A stretch of 64,000 nucleotides of DNA, from the NCBI RefSeq assembly GCF_017916325.1, contig NC_090166.1, positions 45,001 through 109,000 on the forward strand, given 5' to 3'. This DNA comes from Leishmania martiniquensis (lineage: Eukaryota > Euglenozoa > Kinetoplastea > Trypanosomatida > Trypanosomatidae). Positions 56,276 to 64,000 of the stretch are shown here, one piece after another. A program made the translations under genes and the position numbers. Under the pieces are notes generated by a model that saw nothing but the letters and a program-made list of their open reading frames with translations, was not told the origin of the DNA and did not search any database. Numbering within the stretch: the stretch's first letter is position 1; the number at the start of each line of letters is the position of its first letter.

Positions 56276-58753
56276 CTTTTCCTGCTGTCCTGAAGCGACT
56301 CGGACGTTAGTACGCACAGAAAGCAAGACAGAGAGAATCACGCGTGCGCCTACGATGTCGGACAGACAGAGAACGAGAGAAGGGCGGGCAGACGGCTGTT
56401 CATGTCAGAAGTAACGGAGTTGCGACATTATGATCGACAGCAAGGTTCGCATTACATTTTTATTTTACAGTGCAGACGTGTCGCTCTACCACAAGCACGC
56501 CCAGGCATGTGCGCACACAGCCACACACAGCGCACTTCTGCGGCACTGCATCTATGCGCCAAGGAGCCGGGCCACCCACCCCCGCTTCGAGATGGATGGC
56601 CCATTGCAGTTCCACCGCGCAACGTGCGGGGCACATCTTTTGATGCGCTCAGGATCACGACAAGGCAACAGAGGCAGAAAGCAAAACTATAGGTGAAGGC
56701 ATACACTTGTTGAACCCTCGACATGATATGAAGCGGACTGATGCACACGTGATCACTACTGCGTGTCTCTGTGGCACAGCGCCGCCGCGAAGTCCCTTTC
56801 AACATGAAAGAGTCTACAGCCGTACCCGAGAGGGCAGTCGGTGAGCTCTCCGACTTTTTTCACCCGCAGCGTGCGGACCTTACGCGCTCGAGATGCCGGG
56901 CGGTGCGGTTGAGGGTCTCCTTGGGGGATAATATCGTCGGAAAGGGAAAAAAAGAAGGAGAAATAAGACGCTGGACGAGTGTCAGTGGGAGAGGCAGCAG
57001 CGTGAAGCCGATGCAGCGCGTCTCTGGTGAGCAGTGGGTGCCTGTCTCCATGACGCTGAGCGACTTCTTGTAGGGCAAGAAAAAAAAGAAAAAAGAAGCG
57101 CACAACAGAGAGGTCAAGAAAAAGAAAAGGCCCTACATAAAACCGAAAAAGGGGGTGGGAGAGAGAGAGGGTGGGTCGGAAGAAGAGACTGCAGTACCAG
57201 ACGTGCACGCAACGCACTTTTTTTTCTTAGAGTGGCGGGGGGAGGGGGAGCGGCTTTCCTATTCAGTCAACCGCACAGGAAAGGGGAAAGGGTGCGAAAC
57301 CGTTTGTGGGAGGAAGGGAGGGAGAGGGAGGCCGAGGAGGTATAGAGGTGCGGATAAGGAGAGAGAGAAGACGGAAAGAGCGTATCACAACAGCGGGAAC
57401 AAAAAAAATATGTGTATTCAATAAATAAATAAACGAGACGGAAGACGACGCGACTGGCGCTTTCCTCACTTTTCGTCTGTGTGCGATGCGTGGGAGAGGC
57501 GCTTGTCCGTTCTCCTGCCGCGTCTCTCGCGGGCGTGGTGTGCGCGCGGAGAAAAATAAGGTCGTCACAGACGAAGAAAAAAAGACGCCAGCGCACCTGA
57601 TGCGGCTATGACCTGCAGCCACCCGTACACGTCAGTTTCGGAGAGACTCGCGACAGCCTTGAAGTTTCACTCCCTTGAGGCTGACGCTTGCACAAGAGCG
57701 TAAGGCAGCCGCGTCTGCATGCTGCCCCGCCATGTCAGACGTGGCGCACAACGGTGTTGTCATTCTCATCATTACGCATACCCCTGATGAGGATGAGGTG
57801 GGGCACAGCGTCCACGGATGGGAACCGTAGAAAAAGAGTTCCACAGCGGTTGCTTTGGGCTGTGCACCCCTCCGTTTCGGTAGCCCCGTCGCGCGTTCGA
57901 AAATCTGTCTCTCATGCAGTCGAGTCTCCACTCGCCTCGCGGGCCCGTGACCGGGCGCCAGTCGCATACGTTCACGATTTTGCCTCGAAATGCGCATCGT
58001 TCCATCGTCGAGCGTGCGACTGACCGTCCATGTGTGCACATGCGCGTTCAGACGCACCGACAGATAGGAGGATGCGCTAAGGGGCTTGGTGAGTAGGCGC
58101 GCAGCCAAGACTGTGCACAGAAGCCTGGGGAAAGCGTGCCTGAGGCCACCTTTATGGACGGTGTCCCGACCATGGCCGACCTCCTCACGATTTCGGTAAG
58201 GTACTAGCAAGCATCACGTCGTCTAATCCGTCTCTCCCACTCTGCAGCAGGTGGTCTGGAGAGGCGACTAGCCGGACTCCAATGCACAGATTCCTCGGCC
58301 CTGTTGGCATTAGCTCACATAGCCGCTGACTTCGTGCATACCATGACCCACACGCACCCTCCATCGCGCTGAGGATCGATCGACGGCCCAGGAAGGCGCA
58401 GCCATGTCGCACCCCAACAGAAGAAGGGAGACGACTGTGGAAGCCAGCAACAAAAAAAGAGAGAAAAGAGGAATTAAACAGTGAACCTGAACGGCGGGGG
58501 AGGGGATGGGGGAGGAGAGGAGGGCGGGAGTATACGGAAGTAAGTAAGAGGAGGGGAGAGGGCCAGAGTGAAAGAGAGACGCTCCCCGCAGTCACGCCGA
58601 CGGGAGATGCGATGTCGAAAATGGTATACCCCTCTCTCTCCACCCTCCCCTCCTAAATGAGCGATCACACCAAATACGACAGAGACAGAGAGAGAGGCGC
58701 CACACCACAATGGCCTCTGCCGCCTTTCGTGAACGCCCCCTCAGAGATGACGA

Positions 58754-58770
58754 GTGTGTGTGTGTGTGTG
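58754..58770. repeat. GT dinucleotide microsatellite
   Basis: An uninterrupted GT run of 17 bases on the plus strand. Confidence 0.85.
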
Positions 58771-59475
58771 GCACCGGCGTACGGGAACGCCTCTCGCCTT
58801 TCGTCTCTCTTCCCCCCCTCTTCGTTCAACGTAAGTTCAACGCTTTCCGCCTCCTCCCCAGAGGGAGACGAGAGGATCGAACGAACCAACAGCGGGGCCA
58901 TACACACACACAGAGAGAGAGACAGACACACGTGCATACATCACTACGTGGCACACATGAAAAACACGCTTCCATAACGAACAGCACACGCACACGAACG
59001 TAAAGGAGGATGGGCAATGCTGTCTCGCTCGCATTCTCTCTCTTCCATTGAGGGGCCACCCCGCAAGACCAGTCGCGTGCGCCGCCCGCAGACAAGAAAG
59101 CGAAGAAGCCACAAAAAAAAAAGAAAAAGGCTTCAAAGGAGAAACGAAAGAGCCCACGCCCCCTGGCGCCTGCTCACTAGTGCCAGGCCCCATCTGTGCC
59201 GTGGCCAGAGGCGAGATGTACGTGCACACAGCTGAGTGAGTATGTGTCTGTGGATGAGTAGACCATTGCCAAATGTAAAAACACACATGAAAAGACGAGT
59301 CATTCACACTTAACCCTTTACTGTACAAAACGAAAAAAAACAAAAAGGTGAGTGACGGCAGTCGCATGTCCGCCTTCTATGAGGCAACTCAGCCGGGGCT
59401 ACCCACGCCACCCTCCTCCACCGCCACGACACGACACCGTCACTTCAAAATAACCTCCAAGTATCAAAAACGCCC

Positions 59476-60978
59476 TTAAATCTCGCCATAAATGGAGGAG
59501 GCCGTCCCCCACACCACGCCAATGACGCCGACGATGAGCAGAAAGTATGTGGACAGGTAGTGGAACCACCCAACCGACGACAGCGACCAGTCGCCCGCGT
59601 ACATGATCATGAAGGACGGGTAGATGAAGCCAATGAAGCCGCCAGAGAAGCCGCCGACGAGGCCAAAGACAACATTGATGTTCGGGATGAACAGTCCGGC
59701 CACCAGCGCCAGAAACGCCATGAAGCCGCATACGCACGCATTCTTCCACCACGCGATCGTGTGCACATCCACGCGAACGCAGTGATAGATGGCATCGCGC
59801 ACAGGAATCATGTGCAGGCCAAAGCCAACGCACAGCTTGAAGAGGATACCGGCGTAGCCGATACCCATCATGACGTCCTTCACAGGCGTGTACTGCTTCA
59901 GCGCGGAGCCGGTCATCGCATCGCCGAAGTCGAGGTAGCCGAAGAGCCCCGCAAAGAAGTACAGCACGAACACGATGCTAACAGAGATGGAGGCACCCAC
60001 CGTAAGGCGCAACGGCGTCGGGTTCCGCATCTCCCCGTAGCTCTCGTACGCGTTCAGCTGCGAGAGGAAGGCGAACATGAACGTGGACATCCCTGAAATG
60101 GCGGTGTTGCCGGTCGTGAACATTCGTATCTCCGGGCGCGGGTCCGCGCGAAGGCCGTTCTGTGCACTGTGCACCACCATCGCGATCACAAAGTAAATGA
60201 TGAACACAATCGCGACGCAGGAGAAGTAGCGCAGCGTGTTGATCTCCTTCGGCAAGCACGGAGGCAGCATGGCCACGAGCCACACAGCGAAGGTCAGCAG
60301 ACGCTGGCCCCAGATGTTCAGAAGAAATTTCGGCGTGTTGTCGGCGTCCTCCAGGAAGGCCGTCAGCACATCCCTCACAGAGATAATGTATGACACCTCT
60401 CCGCCGAAGCTGAGAAACCACATGCAGAAGGCGAGGAAGTAATCCGCGCCGGGGCCGAGGAGCGTGCGCACAATCTGCTCGTAGTTGCGCAGTCCCGTCC
60501 TGGTGCCAACCTGGCCCAGCAGGTAGTACGAGTACACGGTGAGGTAGGCGATGATGATCATGTAGATGATCGCCATGACGATGCCAGACGCGTTGAAGGC
60601 GTAGGGCAGTGCAATGATACCCGCTCCGATCGAGGAGCTGGCCAGGTTGAGGCCCGTGGACAGCAGGCCGCCGTACGGCACGATGTAGTCAAAGTACCTC
60701 TGGATCGTGTTCGTCGGGACGAGGCGGCGAGCCACGCGGTCGGCGCGGATCTTGTCCTGCGCCTCGATCTGGTGCTTCGGGTCGTACCGCGAGAAGTCGT
60801 ACGGGTCTGGCGCCTCAGTGGATGAGACCGCCTCCGTCCCCTTCACATCCTTCGCGCCGTAGCCTTGTGAGACCTCCGTGTCGAGCTCGGAGCGCGGAGA
60901 GGACCGGGCCAGATCCCGTTGATCTTCCAAGATGGCTGGCCCTCTCCCATAGGGAACATTGGATCTGTCAGGGAACAT
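59476..60978 (-). CDS. Amino acid transporter aATP11-like, copy 2
   Basis: A 500-residue AAAP-family transporter, the same length as copy 1 although both termini differ. The first 28 residues (MFPDRSNVPYGRGPAILEDQ and on) replace those of copy 1; the join is at SSPRSELDTE. The eleven-helix core is otherwise the same, with NINVVFG where copy 1 has NIKLVFG and YESYGE where copy 1 has YECYGE. It ends SIYGEI rather than SIYEAV. The start ATG at 60978 is the only in-frame one before the first helix. The pyrimidine tract upstream (CTGCCCCTTCTTC, near 61030-61042) is followed by no AG before the ATG, so the splice site is uncertain and may lie further upstream. The sequence is fully open, so both copies appear functional. 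Confidence 0.92.
   Translation of the reverse strand: MFPDRSNVPYGRGPAILEDQRDLARSSPRSELDTEVSQGYGAKDVKGTEAVSSTEAPDPYDFSRYDPKHQIEAQDKIRADRVARRLVPTNTIQRYFDYIVPYGGLLSTGLNLASSSIGAGIIALPYAFNASGIVMAIIYMIIIAYLTVYSYYLLGQVGTRTGLRNYEQIVRTLLGPGADYFLAFCMWFLSFGGEVSYIISVRDVLTAFLEDADNTPKFLLNIWGQRLLTFAVWLVAMLPPCLPKEINTLRYFSCVAIVFIIYFVIAMVVHSAQNGLRADPRPEIRMFTTGNTAISGMSTFMFAFLSQLNAYESYGEMRNPTPLRLTVGASISVSIVFVLYFFAGLFGYLDFGDAMTGSALKQYTPVKDVMMGIGYAGILFKLCVGFGLHMIPVRDAIYHCVRVDVHTIAWWKNACVCGFMAFLALVAGLFIPNINVVFGLVGGFSGGFIGFIYPSFMIMYAGDWSLSSVGWFHYLSTYFLLIVGVIGVVWGTASSIYGEI
59487..60904. repeat. Transporter core duplicated at 51552-52969
   Basis: Second copy of the near-identical 1418-bp core shared with the transporter to the left; both edges fall inside the coding sequence. 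Confidence 0.88.
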
Positions 60979-61373
60979 GTCGTGGGCAGTGTGGATACGA
61001 TCCGTTGGGTCAAGGGCAGATGCAACGTCGTGAAGAAGGGGCAGTTAGTGTATCTGCAGCTAAGGGAAGCTGTGCTCGTGTGGCGTTCTGCTGTCTCCGT
61101 TTGCGGAGTAGTGCACGACTCCGCCACAGATGCGGAGGTTAGGTGAGCAGGCGTGCGCTGGGGGGGAGGAGAACGACAGGGGAAGGGCGGTAGTGCACTT
61201 ACTTTATTCTTTGTTTCGGGGGTTGTCTTCTGCTGTATTCGTTGGTAAGTGCATAGGAGCGGGACTCGTGCGGGAGGCTGTGGGGGCGGTGGTTTACGTT
61301 AATTAGTTAGGAATTGCGTGGAGGTGGTGGGGAAGGGGAGTTAATGCGAAGATCTGTGATGCATATATACATA
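60979..61373. other. Intergenic region upstream of transporter copy 2
   Basis: Contains the likely leader region of transporter copy 2. A T-rich and GT-rich stretch lies at 61195-61250. No gene is supported. Confidence 0.35.
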
Positions 61374-61389
61374 TGTGTGTGTGTGTGTG
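61374..61389. repeat. TG dinucleotide microsatellite
   Basis: A TG run immediately preceded by an AT alternation (catatatacatatg), so a short purine-pyrimidine alternating stretch of about 30 bases. Confidence 0.85.
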
Positions 61390-61479
61390 CGGGGGTAGGG
61401 GAGGAGAAGGGGGGAGAAGGGGCAAGTGGTGGTGGGGGAGGGGGGTCAGGGAGCAAAGGAGCACAGGGAGGAGGCAGCA

Positions 61480-61770
61480 GAAAAGGCCTTCAGAAGAACC
61501 GCTGCGCGACCCACCGAGACGTAAGCGCGACAGGTGGAGTGGGACGTAGGCCACTCGTCCAGCACGCCGCGGGGAACGCCAGCCTTCCTCAAGAACTGCG
61601 CAACGCAGCGTCGAATTCGTGCGCCATGTCGCGCAGGGCTCGTTGAGGTGTACCCAACTTGGTGCACGCCACGCCAGGAATGTATAGATCAATGCCGATC
61701 TTCTCCATGAACACCGGGCAAGTGAAAGCGTTCCGGGCTTACCAGCGCAGCGAGGCGCTACCAGCTGACG
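61480..61770 (-). pseudogene. Possible frameshifted gene remnant of unknown family
   Basis: Two neighbouring minus-strand frames have coding-like composition and protein-like sequence: FTCPVFMEKIGIDLYIPGV with ACTKLGTPQRALRDMAHEFDAALRS in one frame (about 61770-61580), and FLRKAGVPRGVLDEW with PTSHSTCRAYVSVGRAAVLLKA in the next (about 61600-61480). They join naturally near 61590 if a frameshift is allowed. No start codon with good context and no named family is evident, so a decayed gene or part of a degenerate retroposon is the best reading. It may also be chance. Confidence 0.35.
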
Positions 61771-64000
61771 CCGCTTTAGCCGTGCCATGTGAGCCCTTGG
61801 CTGACATGACCTCCCCCGCGTGGCATTTATTACCCCTGTGGCCTTCTCAGGGACCTAGAAGCAAGCATACACATACATACACCCCGGGCCACCGCGTTTT
61901 ACGGTGACGACTCCTCCGCGCCCTGTAGACGAGAATAAGGAGGGGAGCTGTGGACTCCTATTCGATTGCGTCCCCACCACATGATCATCTGCTTCTGTGC
62001 CTCACACAATATGCTCGCCTACCCGCTGATGCGCGCAGCTGCGTGCGTGCTCGGATGCCCCGAGTTTTAAAAAGGAATCATGGTGGCACGTCTCTTCAAG
62101 AACTTTGGTCGATGGGGAGGAGGAAGAAGGGCGACTTGGCGGACATAAGAACAACGAAGTAGATTCGCCGCTTGGCCGCCGCTGCATCAGCTTCCGTGAC
62201 AGCAAGACGAGCAAGCGCGTGCTTAGGAGAAGGAAGGGAAGAATACAGCGTCAGTTGCCCCCTTTCTTCGTTGGAAGCTGCTTACCTAGTATGAGCCCTC
62301 GACATTAGCATATCCACTGTCGGCAGGGGCGGGTACACCACACCAGCTCGGCCACGCTTCATGTATCGCGAACCTGCGTATACATTACTTTCACTGCGGT
62401 TACACAGGCAATGATACAGGTATGCGTGTGCGAGTGCGCATGTCTACGCACGGGGGTTTCTTTGAAGATGGGCACAACCACCACTCCCCCTTCACAAGGC
62501 CTTCAGTCCTTCTAGGCGTTCTGCCGAGCATGTTAAGATGAGTAGCGCAACGTTCGTCTGTGTGGGAGTGTGTGGCGAGGGCACGAAGGGTGCATAAGCG
62601 CACCCGTACAGCGCGAAAATCCGACAGAAAAGTGTGCGAGAAAGGCGACCCAGCCGATGCAGCGACAGTCACACGCGCTTCGGGGTAAGAGCAGACAACG
62701 AGGCAGCCGATATGGGCGCAGGCCACCCCAGAGAACACTGGGGAGAGAGAGAAACGGAAAAGATAGACAGGCAACTGAAACAGAGACCGAAAGGCAAACG
62801 ATTCCCACGCGTCCGCGCATTCACGCACCCACTCCGACGCCGATGCGCACACACCGCAGCGTTGGCTGAGGTGACGAAGGGGATTTAGGCAGGCGCCCCG
62901 GAATCATCGCTGCGGATGGGGCGGACAGGAAAGGGCGAGAGGGGAAGCGCGGTGGCGACAAGGGATGGGGGACAACAGGAAGAGCGAAAAGGGGTGAAAG
63001 AGGGAGGCATTGTGGGATGGGCTCGCTGCGGGGGGAGGGGGGGTAAGGGGCAAAGAGGGAAAGGGAGCGGAGGGGTAGGGCAGGGGAAGTTCGAGTCAAA
63101 CGGAAAAAAATAGGGAGAGAGAGGGGGGAGACGGATGGGAGAAAACGGGGGGGAGGGGCGCACGTTACTGGCGCTTCTGTCCTCCTCGGCTGCTCGCTGT
63201 GCTTCGGCTTCCGCGGGAGGCGGCGGGCGACGCAAAGAGAAGAGGAGGGCGAGAACAAACGGAAGGCGTACACGCTTAAAGGAAACCATTGGCGCATTTT
63301 CTATGCGAAGCCAAAGACAAAAAAGAAAAAAGGCGCTCAGACAACACAACACAGAAACGCCTCTTTCCGCCCACTGCACACGCCAACAGGCGGCACCGCT
63401 CGAAGACGGCGTTGTCTGCATTTTCTTCCCGTTTCGTCGCTGCCATGCGCGTCCTTCGCCTACGCACCGCCGGAGAGAGGGCGAGACGGACAGGAAGGCG
63501 TGGGGCGGGGTAAGAGGCCGTGCGTTAATAGCTGTACCCTGGTGAGTGTACAACACAGTGAGTCAGCATCTATGCGCGGCTCCCCTCTTCGTCATTTATA
63601 ACGATAACGACACAGAGATGCCCACGCCCGTGACTGCGTCTTGCGCAGCAGTGGAGGCAAAAGTGCGGGTGGGAGAGAACTGAAGAGGAGCACAGAGAGA
63701 AAAAAAAAACAAGATCGCTGAGGTGAGCGTATAGCGTCCACCGATGAAGGGATAGAGGGGAGGAATGCCTGCGAGGACACACAGGAGGGGCCCGTAAACG
63801 AGCAGCACGGCAGGCGGGAAGGAAGACGATAAAGGGAGGCGGCACGACATTAGTCGATGCCCATTGCGGAGTACGCCGCTCCTTTGGCTTGAATTTGCCC
63901 GCACTGCCCCCAGCAAGTACGAACCCCGCTGCTCTGCGCAACGGCTGTCGCTGCTTCGCCATCCCTCCGTCGACTCCACCATGATCACCTGCCCATGCGC
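61771..64000. other. Right-edge intergenic region
   Basis: About 2.2 kb with purine-rich plus-strand tracts (62900-63175) and short overlapping frames only. A minus-strand frame entering from the right edge (63596-64000) is open but has no recognised protein features, so I cannot say whether it is the tail of another gene. Confidence 0.35.

Larger units (their letters stand above)
53086..59475. other. 6.4-kb stretch without a supportable gene
   Basis: The longest gap in the window, between two near-identical transporters. No frame longer than about 200 residues shows protein character. 53.7-55.6 kb and 57.6-58.4 kb are GC-rich with balanced composition and could be decayed sequence; 56.9-57.5 kb and 59.1-59.4 kb are A-rich. 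A (CCA)n run lies at about 56222-56237, a (GCACAC)n run at 56247-56275, and a GT run at 58754-58770. No tRNA, snRNA or intact mobile element is recognised. Confidence 0.4.

Noticed and set aside
57632..58210. 192-codon minus-strand frame in the transporter gap
   Set aside because: No coherent secondary-structure pattern and no motifs; possibly decayed sequence but not supportable as a gene.
51541..60978. Identification of the transporters as the arginine transporter AAP3
   Set aside because: AAP3 also occurs as tandem near-identical copies, but substrate cannot be told by eye; neutral naming is used.
63570..63988. Minus-strand frames at the right edge
   Set aside because: Open to the edge but without recognisable features; could be the end of a gene whose body lies outside, but the evidence is insufficient.
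1..64000. CRISPR arrays, tRNA or rRNA genes, bacterial promoters and terminators
   Set aside because: None seen. The gene style is trypanosomatid, so bacterial-type signals are not expected; the hairpin at 26080-26165 lacks a T-run.

Overview
The window looks like a piece of a Leishmania (or close trypanosomatid) chromosome. The DNA is GC-rich and every credible gene lies on the minus strand. No introns are needed to read the genes. Pyrimidine-rich tracts followed by AG dinucleotides sit just upstream of many start codons, as expected for trans-splicing of a polycistronic RNA. Long intergenic stretches carry microsatellites and purine runs on the plus strand. Protein content fits: an RNA polymerase II RPB2 subunit, a flagellar CCDC39/FAP59 ruler protein, a kinesin-13-type motor and tandem aATP11-like amino acid transporters. 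By memory of gene content it resembles Leishmania chromosome 31; I could not check this by search.

Transcription runs from high to low coordinates. From the left edge: the N-terminal 439 codons of RPB2 (1-1319, runs off the window); a membrane protein with seipin-like architecture (3034-4566); a small helical protein (5218-5706); the rRNA m5C methyltransferase NOP2 (6378-8258); the ribosome-assembly WD40 protein YTM1/WDR12 (9020-10381); a 53-residue membrane protein (10995-11156); a 195-residue unknown, possibly frameshifted near its end (11672-12259); a CLP1-like mRNA 3'-end factor with a ruined Walker A lysine (12684-14252); an acidic unknown (14753-15379); CCDC39/FAP59 (16132-18711); a NO66/MINA53-type JmjC hydroxylase (19231-20742); and a DEAH/DEFH RNA helicase (21451-25029).

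Further right: a secretory/membrane protein that appears broken by a frameshift (27297-28219), a 2OG-Fe(II) dioxygenase (28912-29889), an ERV46/ERGIC-type cargo receptor (30464-31486), a kinesin (32401-35265), two large tandem paralogues that join a CRAL-TRIO (Sec14-like) domain to a polytopic membrane region and a lipase-like C-terminus lacking the nucleophile serine (36079-39498 and 41100-44513), and three amino acid transporters (46940-48547, 51541-53043, 59476-60978). The last two transporters are almost identical over a sharply bounded 1.4-kb core.

The left half is rich in RNA and ribosome-biogenesis factors (RPB2, NOP2, YTM1, CLP1, NO66-like, helicase). The right half is rich in membrane and lipid/transport proteins. 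In trypanosomatids such neighbours share transcription but are normally regulated after transcription, so adjacency is weak evidence of joint function. The items most worth a second look are the paired CRAL-TRIO/membrane/pseudo-lipase proteins, the divergent seipin candidate, the CLP1 with degenerate P-loop, the frameshifted genes, the transporter conversion block and a 21-bp-arm hairpin in the 25-27 kb gap.
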